This document shows positions 36,986-48,655 of a stretch of 64,000 nt of DNA, piece after piece. Below the pieces are notes generated by a model. It was not told where the DNA came from, ran no database searches, and was given only the letters and a program-made list of their open reading frames with translations. The position numbers and the translations under genes were made by a program. Source of the stretch: Dipteronia dyeriana (Eukaryota; Streptophyta; Magnoliopsida; Sapindales; Sapindaceae); the NCBI GenBank assembly GCA_032871835.1, contig CM065297.1:17095098-17159097 (forward strand), written 5' to 3'. Position 1 is the stretch's first letter; every line of letters begins with the position of its first letter.

Positions 36986-37590
36986 ATGACCCCATCTCTA
37001 ATTAATATCCTAAAAGATAATTTTTTAACTGATGATAATTATGTCACATGGAAAAGGAAATTTGGGTTGTTGTTGCAAGCTGAAAAGCATAAGTTCGTTT
37101 TGTGCACTCTTAAACCACCTACTCCTACTAATGAATCTACTCAAGAGCAAAGAGATAAGTATCAGCAGTGGAATTCTTCAGATGAGATGGCTAAATGTTA
37201 CATTATGACCACCATCTCCGACGTGTTGCAACAACAACATGAATGAATGGAGACTGCTGTCAATATAATGATGTCTATGGAAGAGATGTTTGCTATGAAG
37301 TCTAGGATGACTAAGAAAGAGGCAGTGACTGCTTTCATGAATCTTAGGATGAAACCTGGACAGGCTGTGAAAGATCACATGATGAAAGTCATAGCATATC
37401 TCAATATTGTTGAACTCAATGGTGTTGAGATAGATAGTGAGACGAAAATTGACATGATCGTCAACTCACTATCGGATTCCATTAATTAGTTCAAGTTGGA
37501 ATACACCTTGAACAATAAAGAATACACCTTGCAGGGCTTGATGCAAGATGTTCAAAGCACCGAGAAAATCCTTGTGAAAGGCAAGGGTTA
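36986..37590 (+). pseudogene. gag: Copia element 2 gag (degenerate)
   Basis: Starts MTPSLINIL at 36986. Gag motifs include LTDDNYVTWKRKF and a helical block with MEEMFAMKSRMTKKEAV. An in-frame TGA at 37244 (expected Trp) and another stop near 37486 break it. Typical copia gag N-terminal sequence; lineage not assigned. The expected CCHC zinc knuckle is missing: sequence jumps to the end of the protease by about 37720. Confidence 0.82.
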
Positions 37591-37699
37591 AGAAATTCAT
37601 ATGGTTAGTAAAGTTGTTAATGTTAAAACCTGTTAGAAGGTCAAGAAATAACAGAAGAAAAAGCAACTTGGGCCTAACTAGAAAGGGTTCTAGGAAAGG

Positions 37700-38606
37700 A
37701 AGAGACTGAATGAGAATGAATTCAATTTGCGTTTAGGCAACAGAGCGTTGGTGTTTACTAGTGTAGTGGGAGATATTAGAATTAGTTTTGATTCTTATAG
37801 GCATTTAAAATTTAAGTGACATTTATTATGTAACTCAATTCAAGAGAAATTTAATTTCAGTTTCTTGTTTAAATAAATTTGGATATTCGATTACTTTTAA
37901 TAAAGCTTTTATTACTAGTAAGAATAACAAATTTGTTAGTAAAGGTACATTGGAAAACGGTTTATTTTATTTACATAGTAATATCTCTCGCTTGTTAGAC
38001 ACAGAATCAATGCAACCTATTAATAAAAGAGTAAAATTATCAAAAGATAAAACCTACCTATGGCATTTATGTCTAGGTCATATTAACCTTGATAGGATCA
38101 AAAGATTGGTTAGTGATAGACCTTTAAGTGACTTAAAGGTATATCATCTACCAACTTGTGAATCTTGTTTGGAAGGTAAAATGACCAAAAGGTCGTTCAC
38201 AACCAAAGGCACAAGAGCCACTGAATGTTTAGGATTAACACACACTAATGTGTGTGATCTTATAAGCATTCAATCTAAAGGTGGATATGAGTACTTCATC
38301 CCTTTCATGGATGATTACTCGAGATTTGGTTATTTGTATCTCATGAGACATATGTCGGATGCTTTTAACATGTTCAAAGCATTTAAAGCTGAAGTTGAAA
38401 ATCAGCTTGAGAAACATATAAAAATCTTGAGGTCTGATCATGGTGGAGAATATCTATCTGGTGAGTTTCAGCAATATCTTATTGATAATGAGATAATTTC
38501 TCAGTTTTCTACGCTAGTGACACCTCAACAAAATGGGGTGATAGAAAGGAGAAATATAACTCTTTTGGACATGGTTAGGTCTGTTGTGTTATTCAATGCT
38601 CCCTAA
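37700..38606 (+). pseudogene. pol: Copia element 2 protease remnant and integrase
   Basis: A protease C-terminal remnant (LRLGNRALVF, FKRNLISVSC after a frame change) precedes the pre-integrase and integrase at 37950-38606. The zinc part HLCLGH to CESCLEG is intact. The DDE triad shows Asn in place of the first Asp (HTNVCD, codon 38247-38249); the second Asp (RSDHGGEY) and Glu (NGVIERRN) remain. The protease active site and the zinc knuckle are absent, indicating an internal deletion of roughly 200-250 codons. A frameshift at about 38590 leads to the next block. Confidence 0.85.
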
Positions 38607-40322
38607 TTCTTTTTGGGGATATACTTTACAAACCGCTATGTACATTTTAAACAATGTACCATCTAAGTCAGTTCCTAAAATATCACATGAGTTGTGGACT
38701 GGGCGAAAGCCTATTTTACAAAACTTAAGGATATTTGGATGTCCTGCGCACGTGTTAAAAGGAAAGATAGAAAAGATGGAGTCTCGTTCATACACATGCA
38801 TATTTGTAGGGTATCCAAAAGGAACCAAAGGATATTATTGTTATAGTCCTTCAAATCTTAAAGTATTTGTTTCGACAAATGCTAAATTTGGGGAAGATGA
38901 CTATATGAATAAGTTTGTGCCTAAAATTATAATTGTCCTGAATGAGCTTTCAGAAGATACAATTCCACAAGAGGTTTCACAACCTAGCCCAATTGTAAGT
39001 TCCATACCAACACAAGATCAACACTCTATCAATCCTTGTCGTAATGGGACAGTAAGTAAACAACCCGAGAGATACATCGGTCTAGGAGAAACAATAGAGA
39101 ATCTCCCGGACAACGATGATCCCTACACGTACAAGGAAGCCATGGAATATGTTGATTGTCACCATTGGCAAAAGGCAATGCAATCCAAAATTGAATCTAT
39201 GTTCAAAAACAAAGTCTAGTCTCTTGTGGACTTGCCTAAAGAGATAAAATCCATTGGGTGCAAGTGGGTATACAAGAGGAAAAGAGGAATGGATGGAAAG
39301 GTAAAAACCTTTAAAGCTAGATTGGTAGTTAGAGGTTACACACAGAAGGAAGGTATTGATTATGAGGAAACCTTCTCTCTTGTGGCCATGCTTAAATCCA
39401 TTAGGATACTTTTATCCATTACGGCATCTCTAAGCCTATAGATTTGGCAAATGAACGTCAAGACGGCTTTCCTTAAAATAAGTCTTGATGAAAGCATCTA
39501 TATGATCAACCAGAAGGATTCATTGAAAAAAGCCATGAGGAAAAGGTATGCATGTTACAAAGATCCATATATGGATTGAAGCAAGCATCTAGATCCTAGA
39601 ACAGAAGGTTTGATCAAGCCGTGAAAAGTTTTGGATTTATTCAAAACCTTGACGAACCCTATGTATACAAAAGGATTAAAGGCAACAAGTTGGTTTTCCT
39701 AGTTCTTTACATTGATGATATACTACTCACGAAAACTATGTAGGTGTATTGACATCAGTAAAAGAATGGTTGACAAAACAATTTGATATGAATGACTTAG
39801 GAGAAACAAGTTATATTCTTGGTATCCAAGTCACAAGGGATAGAAAGAATATAACGATTGCATTATCCCAAGCTTCATACATAGATAAAATGTTGTATTG
39901 TTTCTCCATGCAAGATTCCAAGAAAGGTATGTTACCTTTCAGACATGGAATCAAACTCTATAGAACAAGTTCCTAAGAATGAGCATGAAAAAAAAGTCAT
40001 GAGTAGGATTCTATATGCCACTGCAGTTGGGAGCCTCATGTATGTAATGATCTGTACTAAACCAGATATCTTATTTACTGTTGGTATAGTTATCAGGTTT
40101 CAATCGAAACCTGGTCCTGATCACTGGACGGCAATCAAGCATATTTTCAAGTATCTCAAGAGAACGAGAGATTATATTCTTATACTCTGGAGGGGATTTA
40201 ATTCTTGTTGGATATACAGGTTTTGATTTCCAAACGAATTCTGACTCCAGAAGATCAATATCAGGATCTGTGTTTACACTAGGAAGAGAGGCAGTCATAT
40301 GAAGGAGTATCAATCAATCTTA
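38584..40322 (+). pseudogene. pol: Copia element 2 integrase C-terminus and reverse transcriptase
   Basis: 38584-39219 carries the integrase C-terminal part (NNVPSKS, IFGCPAH, FVGYPKGTKGYYCY). RT follows at 39226-40226 in shifting frames: CKWVYKRKRGMDGK, a stop before IWQMNVKTAFL, and the catalytic LYIDDILL near 39710. Stops at 39219 and 39439 and frame changes near 39500, 39740 and 39960 inactivate it. RT sequence is followed by RNase H, which is split by a MITE at 40323-41089. Confidence 0.87.
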
Positions 40323-41089
40323 GGCCCAGTTTGGCATTGTTGTGCTGTGGGGGAATTGCTTTTGGATTTGCTGTAAGAAGAATCGGTTGGGTGTTTGGTA
40401 AACTGATTTTTAAAAGTGTTGTGAGAACTAAAAGCAATTTTAATGTGTTTAGTAAAAAAGTGTTGTGACTGAACAAAATTACTAGAAAAAACAAAAATGA
40501 ATATTTAAGATGATTTGAAAATAAATATTTTATTTTATTTTTGTATAACCATAAACATGTTATAAAATAAATAATTTATTTTATTTTTATGTGACCATAA
40601 ACTTGTTTTAAAATAAATAAATAAATTTTGTTAAAAAATATATAATTTTGCTTTAATATTTTTTTTATCTATTGCCACGTATATTGTAAATATATCAAGA
40701 AAACTAGCATAATTTGATTCAAGGATTCATAAGATTACGCAATTGAAATAGGCAACATGTAAATAGCAAAGTATATGTTATAGTAAATTGTAAATAAAAT
40801 AATAAATGCTAAGTGCGTATTTTGTTATGTGGTAAATTTCATAAAAGGCAAGGGATAAAATAGTAAGTTTGGAAAAAAATCATTAATAAGAGTATTAAGT
40901 GTGTTCTCATTTCTGCTTCCTAGGAAGCTGATTTCTAAAAGCATTAATTTGTAGCTTCTTAATTTCTGTTGTGAGGGAAGCCAAAAGGGACCAAAAACAC
41001 TTTCCAAAATTTTTACCAAACACCCCAAGCCAACTTCAGAAACACGTTTAGCTCCAAAAGCAGCCTGGGAAGCAATCCCAAACTGAGCC
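40323..41089. mobile_element. PIF/Harbinger (Tourist-like) MITE, 767 bp
   Basis: Terminal inverted repeats GGCCCAGTTTGGCATTG and its imperfect complement CAATCCCAAACTGAGCC are flanked by a 3-bp TTA duplication (40320-40322 and 41090-41092). TTA duplication with GC-starting TIRs fits PIF/Harbinger. It interrupts the copia RNase H. No transposase frame. Confidence 0.9.
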
Positions 41090-41092
41090 TTA

Positions 41093-41471
41093 TATTACTG
41101 ATTCCACCATGGAAGCTGAGTATGTTGTCTCATGTGAGATGCTAAAGAAGATGTCTAGCTCCGCCAATTCTTGATTGACTTGGAATTAATTCCTGATGCG
41201 AATAAATAGATCACTATCTATTGTGACAATAGTGTAGCAGTATCTAATTCGAGAGAACAAAGAAGTCATAAGAGAGGGAAACACATTGAAAGAAAGTATC
41301 ACCTTTTAAGGGAAATTGTGCATGGGGGAGACATTACGATAACCAAGATTGCGTCAGTAGAAAATCTAGCAGATCCCTTCACAAAGGCTCTTCCACAAAA
41401 GAGTTTTGATGGGCACCTAAAAATATGGGGATAAGAGATGTGACACATTGGCTATAGAGCAAGTGAAAGAT
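41093..41471 (+). pseudogene. pol: Copia element 2 RNase H C-terminal part and PPT
   Basis: Resumes after the MITE with DSTMEAEYV (RNase H), then a terminal NLADPFTKALPQ block near 41365, which closes copia polyproteins. The sequence before the LTR, aagtgaaaga at about 41460-41470, is a weak polypurine tract. Stops are present. Confidence 0.8.
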
Positions 41472-42454
41472 TGTTGGGATTATACTCGATAGCAAGAGCG
41501 TAATAATGTATTTGACAATATTTTCATATTAATAAAGTGATTTCTAGTTTAACAAATCTTATAGCATTTATAGTTTAATTATTATAATTGTTAAAAGTAA
41601 ATAATCATAAGATCAAAAGACTATGAGAAAAGAAGAATTATTCGTACATCTGGATATGTATGAGGTAGACACAATTCTTTAGTTAGTCTTAAATAATATT
41701 CACAACTTAAGATAAAGGTTGGGCACCTTTATCATGTCAAAGTTATAGATTCTTTTGCTAGTATTTGAGTGAGATCAAATGTATTATGATGAGTCTAAAA
41801 TCATCAAAGTGTGGTGTTTTTGGGCAAAAGAATATAGTGCACTGGGTGTATTGAATCGGATTAAAGTGAAATACTTTATCCAGAACCGGCAATAGATAAA
41901 AGTTTTCACTTGAAGACAATTGGAGTGTCTATCTCAATCATGAGATAAATGATGGACTTATGGTTACAAGTGTTATCATTTGAGTTATCAATGAGTACGA
42001 TTATATAGCATAGTCTATCCTCCATAGTTTGGTGGTATTTGATAAACGCTTTTTTTGTCGTTACCAAATTGCGATTATCAAAAGAATATTCATAAAAAGT
42101 TCTACGCAATATGCTCTAAAGTTTTGAAAACTAATAAAGTGGTAAGCGAGGGTATTATCCACAGGGAGGAGTTATACATTAATCGCCTCATGTTCTAGAG
42201 TTTATTGAAAGCATGTAAATAAGAATGCGGAAGGGTAAGAATGGTGTGTGTAAGGTGTAAGAATATTGTGATGTGTGTGTGTGAAGGAATGTAAATAAAA
42301 AGAACGTAAAATAAAATAAAAAGAATATGGAGAGGTGAGAATCGTGATTAAAGGGACAAATAATAAAATGGTGGATAGGAGAGATGCATGAGAATGATCA
42401 CACAAGGTTCATAAAGCTCACCATACATAAGTGCACAAATAGTGATTGTTAAGC

Positions 42455-42645
42455 ATTAAGGACATCCAATTCAAGATACAAGGAAATAATACAAAATGGA
42501 TAGAAAGGAGACCCATCATCCGTAACCGGAAATCGAACACCGGGTCTTCTTAGGTGTCAATTCGAGATGTCCTTACCACTGGATGACTACGGTGTTCTCC
42601 AATCTCATGAATGCACACCCCTTTATTAAGGACATTCAATTCAAG
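42455..42645 (-). mobile_element. tRNA-related SINE-like insertion
   Basis: A 149-bp segment (42476-42624) lies between 21-bp direct repeats attaaggacat(c/t)caattcaag (42455-42475 and 42625-42645, one mismatch). On the minus strand it has a tRNA-like 5' part, with A-box-like TAGTCATCCAGTGG and B-box-like GGTGTTCGATTTCC spaced about 40 bases apart and partly complementary ends (CCGTAG and TTACGG). Long target duplications and internal pol III boxes fit a SINE, although the A/T tail is short. Confidence 0.6.
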
Positions 42646-43622
42646 CTAAGGGCTTGTTCTCTCAATTGAGAGATTTACAAACTCAAATCATTCTCCAAGG
42701 TCTAAGTGAAGTAATTGTGCTTGTAATCTCAACTAAGGGATTAGAGACACTAATCACTCCCCAAGGTCTCAGTGAAGTAATTGTGCCTTAAGTCCCTACC
42801 ATTAAGCATATGAATATAAGTCAAAACCTACTCTAGCAAGGTCTTGTATAGAACAAGTTTCATTCATTCTTTAGAGCTAATTGGATAAGATTATACCCGG
42901 ATTGGTCCTCCTAGGCACAACCAAAAACCCACAAACACTCAAACCCATCCATACAAGTTAATTTCGATCATCCAAAGACATACACACATAAATAGGATAT
43001 TTGATTACAACTACTCTATAATTAAGTTAATCTACTCCTAATCCCATCCATGAACACATATCAATTTCCAATCTCCATACACAAGCATATCAAGATAAGA
43101 GATTATTAAATAATAGCAAAAACATATCAAAACCCAAATGAATATAAAATCAACCAACATATATTGAGCACAAATTAGGTTTACAATATTTTCCAAGTGG
43201 GGATACATATCAATGAATAAAATAACAAGAGAAGAGTAAAAGAAGAAACCCAAGGTTGTCAATAACGGATCTCTAAGCTCCATTGAAGCTCTTCCTCCTC
43301 ATAGACAAGGTAGGGTGCTCTTTCCTTTTGAAACTCCTCTAAAGATAGGTGGTTGAAGGTAGAAAATGATGGTAAGGAGGCATCCATGGAGGAAAAACCT
43401 CCATTGATGCCTTTGGAAGCTCCCATCTCTCTTAAATTTGTGGAAAAGATGAAGTGTGGATTTAAGGATGAATTAAAGACTAAGGGATTCAAAGATTATG
43501 GGTCTTGTGGCAAAGTGATGTATTTATAGTTAGGAAAAGTTTGGGGAAGAATTATGGTGGAAAAGGTCACATTTACCCTTCTAAAATAGCCTAAAAAACC
43601 ATCATGTCGCGGTTTGAAATCA

Positions 43623-43647
43623 GGTGTGTCGCGTCTCGCGACACACC
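43623..43647. other. Perfect 11-bp CG-rich palindrome with 3-base loop
   Basis: ggtgtgtcgcg, then tct, then cgcgacacacc. It lies in the Athila-like solo LTR next to further gcgag repeats (43650-43680). Confidence 0.9.
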
Positions 43648-45748
43648 ACGCGAGAAAAATTTCTAGTCTCGCGCACCATTACGAAAACGTGCATATCGCC
43701 CTCTAGAAAACCCAGAATTACGATCTTAAAAAACCTCTGGAAAGAAGACTTCTGGGAATTTCTGAATATATGAAAAGATAAATGTGATTCGATTTGAGAA
43801 GGGAGATATGCCCTTCCGAAGTTGGATGTACTGCACGGGCTTTTCTTACAATTTCAGCCCTTTTGCCACCAAATCTCACTTTTTTGCCTGAAAAGACATT
43901 GAATGCTTGGAATAACAAGGATAGAGCAATTAGACGCCAAAATATACTCGAAAACAAGCTAAAAGATATGGAATTGAGGGCCAAAATGTATGACCATTTT
44001 GGTCCGATTAGTATTCATTTGTTAATCGATAGAGGACTTCATTTATAGATATGGACATCGTGGCTCCATTTATTAAATGAGAGTAGAATATCATCATATG
44101 AATATTTTGAGGTATTGGATATTATATATTAATGTTAAGTTTTCAATAGTGTCTATTGAAATATGGCTTCTGGACAAGTCAAAATATCCAAGTTCAAAAT
44201 GTAGTCATATCAGTAAATATGGTAACTTGGAGAGCTATAGGTGGTCTATGAGGTCTTGGCAATTACTGATATTCTTCACAATGATACATTTTCTCCATTA
44301 AGATTGTCTAGGGTATGAATGAGCAATATTAACTTATTCTATCTTTATTTAAGAGTTCAATTTTAGTTCTTTAGTGGAATGAACTAAAATTAATAGATCG
44401 GACCTAAGTGAATCATTTGTTGATTGTGATTAGGTTTTGTCTATTGGAGCTTAAATTTAGATAGCCGGTCAAGATCCTCAATCCACACGAACTTGCATGG
44501 ATTACTTGATAAATTCCACCGGACCAATTTATAGGTCCATCTAGAATTGTATTAAAGCAAGTTGACTTGTTTTTTTTAGTAAGAATTAGTCTAGTTCACA
44601 TGTGGACTTTTTATTTAAGCCCAATAAATTTAATAAAATAGAAAAAACAATATTTGGCCTATATTTATATAGCTTGGGCGGCAATAGACTATATAATAGC
44701 CTTATACACTATTTTTATTTTATTATTTAATTAAATGAAAATTAATTAATTAATTAATTATTTAATTATTAAATTAAAAGTCAAATCTTTTTTCTGGTAG
44801 GAGATAGTCTCCTAGAGTCATATTATTATTGATAATATGATAAGTATCAAATACTATATTTGATAAGTAGATAAATAATATGAATTTATTTATCTAGTCA
44901 AATTAGGAAGTATTTGATTTCTATTAGGACTCTAATTGACCGTTGGTCAAATTATGAAGTTTTTTGATTTAGTTACAATTTAATTATATTTAATAATTAG
45001 TTACTGAATAAATACACTATTTGAGTTGGATTAGGAGTCTTGGTGTCGAAAAGAAATCTTCCTTTGAAAATGATTCTTTGTCACCAAGTAAATCCACCAG
45101 GAGAAATGATTCTTGCCCACCAAGTACATTCTCTTTATGAGAGGATTTGTATACCTATATATACACCTAGTGAATTCAGCCAAGCATATGTTTTGATGTT
45201 GAAAATTTTGGCCAAGCAAGAGAATTTCGAGAGAGAAATATTAGTTTTTGCTCTAGATAAAATTTGACCAACTCATATATATTGTGTATTGAATTCGGCC
45301 AAGGAGAAGAGAAAAGGGGAACGTTTTTGTTTTTGATTGTACACTAATATCCTTTACATCAAAAGGGTTTTGTGTACAACAATCGAATCGTGTCCACACG
45401 AGTTTCAATCAAATAGATTGATAATTCGTAAGTGACCGAAAGTTCTTGGGTTTTCTCTTGGAGGATTATTGTGACTAACAAAAAAAAAATTGTTTGTTTC
45501 CATCCTCAGATATACAATTTAAAGAAAGGGAGCCCACACTCCTAGGTGATTCAAGTTCGTGATTGGATTGGAAGATCTTACGTATTCAATTCGACGCTAG
45601 TTCAATAGTCACGAGAAAAAGGTACGATACTTTTATTATATATTAATTAATCAAGGGTTAAGATTCTTTCTTTTAAAGGAATTTTTTTAAAATATACCAA
45701 ACCCTAATTTTACACTTCCATCGCGTTTTGAATAGATTTTTCCTAACA

Positions 45749-46150
45749 GTTTCAACGTTACATACACTTGGGTCTTCAATTGGAATGGACCCATATGCTG
45801 CCAGTTGTCGGAGAAACCCGTCTTACACAGGTTGTGAACTAGGTAGGTTACATTGGTCAAGAAAAGTCGATTGTACTAGGTTGTCATCTTGCACACAATT
45901 TGTTGCTTCCTTCGTAGAAACAAAGACAAAAATCTCAGGTAATACCTTATCTACATTCATCATACATGACACATCATTGTCATTCTCAATTCTCGGACAA
46001 GCAGTACCACTAATTGTAAAGGTCAATGACCATAACTGTAAGTTGTACCTAGCAGCATCAACTTTGGCAACATCTTGTACTAACTTCACCAAGGCATCAT
46101 AACTCACACCTCTAGGAATATTGACCCACTTTGTCATAACACCCTCTTAA
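45749..46150 (-). pseudogene. mudrA: MURA transposase, N-terminal part (split off by copia)
   Basis: The minus-strand frame 45823-46137 starts MTKWVNIPRGVSYDAL. It has the N-terminal region seen in many plant MURA proteins (SYDALVKLVQ, a variable stretch, then IENDNDVSCMM). It continues at 33017 leftward once the copia element and its duplication are discounted. The reading frame has no stop inside this piece. Confidence 0.8.
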
Positions 46151-47220
46151 CATTTGCCCACCCAACTTCCACCGTGATGGATGACCAATTTCATTGCATC
46201 CATATTCTTACATGTAAAGTAATTCATATTTCAAGTATTTGACATGTGAATTTAAAATTAACTGAAGTGTAACAAAATAGGACTTGGATAGAATGTAACT
46301 TCAAATCAACATATCATCTAACTTCACAAATCCCCTAGCATGTAACTTCAAAAATAACCTAGCATGTAACTTCATAAATAACCAAGCATGTAACTTGGGT
46401 ACAAAAAATAAACATGCATGTAACTTTAAAAAATACCTCCATGTAACTTGGGTACAAAAATTTACAATAGCTGGGTTTCACTCTAAATCGAAATTACAGA
46501 AACACAAGAAACTTTGAAATAAACTGACATGTAACATTAAATTGAATTGGCATGTAAAATTAAAATAGTCTGGCATGTAACCTAGGAACAAAAAATGACA
46601 GTACATAGGTTTCACTCAAAATCGAAACCATCCTCTTTTTCTTCAAATTAAACTTGTTGATTTTTGTAAAAAAAAACAAGTGGGAAAGGGATACATACCT
46701 TCAACTATTTCAAGACAGATTTGAATGCTAGGTTTCAGATCTGGATCTACCTTCAAGAATGTGGTGAGTGAAATCAGTTGAGAGAGATGAAATGCTCAGA
46801 CGAGTTGCAGAGACAAAGACCCAAAATATGAGATGATTTGCAGAATTGGTTTACAGAGAAAGGAAGTAAATCTGTTTAGAGAGAGAATAAGTAAATAGGT
46901 TTAGAGAGACAGAGAGAACAAGCAAATCGGTTTGCAGAATCTATTTCAGGGATACAAAGATGAATATCTAAATCGGTTTTAGAGAGAGAGAGAATCGGTT
47001 TATACAGAAAAGAGAGAGCAAGAAATCTTATTTTCAAAAAATTTGGAGGTGTAAGACACTGATAAGTGAAAAATTAGGTGGAAAATATTGGGTCTAATAA
47101 AACAAAAGTGAAGGTATACTTATCACTTCAAGGTAAAAGATGTTAATTATAATAAAAATAATAATTTTTGACTAAAAACAATAACTCAATAAATTTTATG
47201 ATCATTTCTTACAATTCCCT
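46151..47220 (-). other. MULE 5' flank of MURA with repeat array and GA-rich tract
   Basis: Contains the fifth array of catgtaactt repeats (46230-46600), then GA-rich runs (46780-47030) likely in the promoter/leader of MURA. The end of the MULE is probably near 47200, but no terminal inverted repeat was recognised. Confidence 0.5.
46230..46600 (+). repeat. Degenerate catgtaactt repeats, array 5
   Basis: About eight to ten copies of (c/g)catgtaactt spaced 22-40 bases, on the same strand as arrays 1-4 but upstream of MURA. Same motif family as the Ulp1 gene introns. Confidence 0.82.
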
Positions 47221-47225
47221 CATAT

Positions 47226-47243
47226 TATATATATATATATACC
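47226..47243. repeat. TA microsatellite at edge of viral sequence
   Basis: attatatatatatatata run, directly left of the endogenous pararetrovirus region. Another TA run lies at 53659-53675, beyond the right edge. Confidence 0.85.
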
Positions 47244-47944
47244 AAAACGGAACAGGATAATATAAAACAGGAAGCACAGTACAATATAGAGCAATTCTAG
47301 AAACATATAAGGAATAAAAGACAAAATAAATAAGCAGTCAACTGTTCAACAATACAAGTATAAATACAAATAAAAATATGATTGGTCAGTACGTGGCGTT
47401 GTCTACACAAGTCTACTCTATCAGCATCAATCTGGGTACGAGTATGTCTGAGTATTCCAGCCTATATACTAGACCAAAATATAACAATATGTCAAAAAAT
47501 TAAAATATAATAGGGAATATAGTTGCTTACAGTGATAAACAGAATAGTCTGACAGCAAAGTGTACAGAAAAAAGTCTAAAACTTTATTTATGAGATTCAG
47601 AAATTTACAGTAGAGGGAAAAGAAAGAACAAAGCTTCACAGAGCTTTTCAAAGAAACTTAGAAAATCTTAAAACTGAACCTGAGGCTTCTGTAAGCCTTA
47701 ACAACATATTTATAGAACAAAACTTAACCTATAGTTGGATAATAACTATGGTTAAGTTACTTTATATCTAAATTATTGAAAAGATAAGTCACATTATTTT
47801 CTTTTTGACTTGTCGGGGCATCTTTGCCTTTGCTTTTGTCGGATAAGATTCTTCACTGTTTTCTTTTTGACTTTGTCAGAGCATCTCTGATTTTGCTTTA
47901 ATAATGGTTGTCTGTTCTGATAATCTTGTCTGCCACCATGATAG
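47244..47944 (-). promoter_or_regulatory. Probable intergenic promoter/leader of an endogenous caulimovirid
   Basis: Minus-strand sequence after the last viral ORF. A TATA box (CTATAAATATG, 47708-47715) is preceded upstream by two similar copies of a ctttttgact..gtc..gcatct block (47790-47905), comparable to enhancer repeats of pararetroviral promoters. The leader would run to the TA repeat. No tRNA-Met primer site was recognised, so the assignment is inference. Confidence 0.45.
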
Positions 47945-48655
47945 GATAAGCTTCATGGATCAATCCTAAAGAAAGTGGTGGGGCCCGCACTGTCATACAC
48001 ATAATTGGTTGAGTCGTCCTTATCCTTATCTCCACTTTTGTCTGAATTAGTATCAGTCGGTGACATATTTGTCATAGTATTTTTCATTTCCTCAGCAATC
48101 CTCATAAGTTCATTAGAAGTGCTAGCAGCTGCAATCCTGACTTGATTCTGGGATTTGGCCATGAGAAAATGTTATTGGTCTGAAGCTTTATTGTAGAGAG
48201 ATGGATTTTCTCTGAACCATTTGGAAATTCTTTCTTTTCCATGGTTGGCATCCAAAATAGGGGACATTTACATTTCCCACTAACTTGTCTTTTATGGAAT
48301 ACTCGAGCATAAGTATCCATGTCAAATTGAAATGAATAAAAAATAGTAATAAGTCTGGGAAAAATTCCCATTCATCTGGTCTGGCAAGGTTGGAAATCCA
48401 GAATGAATATCCTTCCTTGAGTTGACTAGGAAGAAAATCAATAATTTGTCCAAATTTTTCCCACCATTCTAAAAACCAGATTGGTACGTTTATTTGAATT
48501 TTTTTATCAAATTAAACAAATTAAGAAAGAGAATTCCCTGGGTTTTATCAATAAAGAAATTTTGTTCAGGCATCAATATAATCCCAGTAAAAAAAATCTA
48601 AGACATGAAATATTCTGCTAAAGTTTCTTTTTGAGTTGGGATTACCACCCCATTC
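47945..48655 (-). pseudogene. Endogenous caulimovirid: C-terminal part of downstream ORF
   Basis: Minus-strand frames 48102-48371 and 47953-48162 carry a Cys-rich block (GKCKCPLFW) and an acidic, Ser/Asp-rich tail. They look like the second half of the ORF beginning at 50768, separated from it by the inverted segment 48656-50100. The role of this ORF in plant pararetroviruses of this type is not known to me. Frameshifts are present; it is a fossil. Confidence 0.6.

Larger units (their letters stand above)
42040..44010 (-). mobile_element. Athila-like solo LTR nested in copia 3' LTR (1971 bp)
   Basis: Inserted in the copia LTR with a 5-bp duplication gtatt (42035-42039, 44011-44015). Read on the minus strand it ends with a cctgtggataat block, accctcgcttaccac, and a final ...gcgtttatca. 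This pattern is familiar from Athila-type gypsy LTR 3' ends. No internal region is present, so it is a solo LTR formed by LTR-LTR recombination. A short ORF at 43259-43492 (minus) is not recognised. Confidence 0.75.
41472..45748 (+). mobile_element. 3' LTR of copia element 2 (with nested insertion)
   Basis: Begins tgttgggattatactcg and ends tttttcctaaca, followed by target duplication gtttc (45749-45753). Removing the nested 42040-44010 insertion and its duplication leaves about 2.3 kb, matching the left LTR minus its 291-bp duplication. Confidence 0.94.
24050..47220. mobile_element. Mutator-like element with Ulp1-type gene and MURA (approximate bounds)
   Basis: A plus-strand DUF1985/Ulp1 gene (26340-30150) and a minus-strand MURA transposase converge between 30150 and 30750. 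This layout matches the plant MULE group that carries Ulp1-like protease genes (KAONASHI type). I could not find clear terminal inverted repeats, so the ends are estimates from the outer limits of related sequence. About 14 kb of the span is later insertion: a hAT MITE and a copia element. Confidence 0.7.

Noticed and set aside
42520..42605. Functional tRNA gene on the minus strand
   Set aside because: Arms do not pair into a full cloverleaf and the segment is flanked by long direct repeats, fitting a SINE better.
43259..43492. 77-codon minus-strand ORF as a host gene
   Set aside because: Lies inside a solo LTR with clear target duplications and has no recognised domain.
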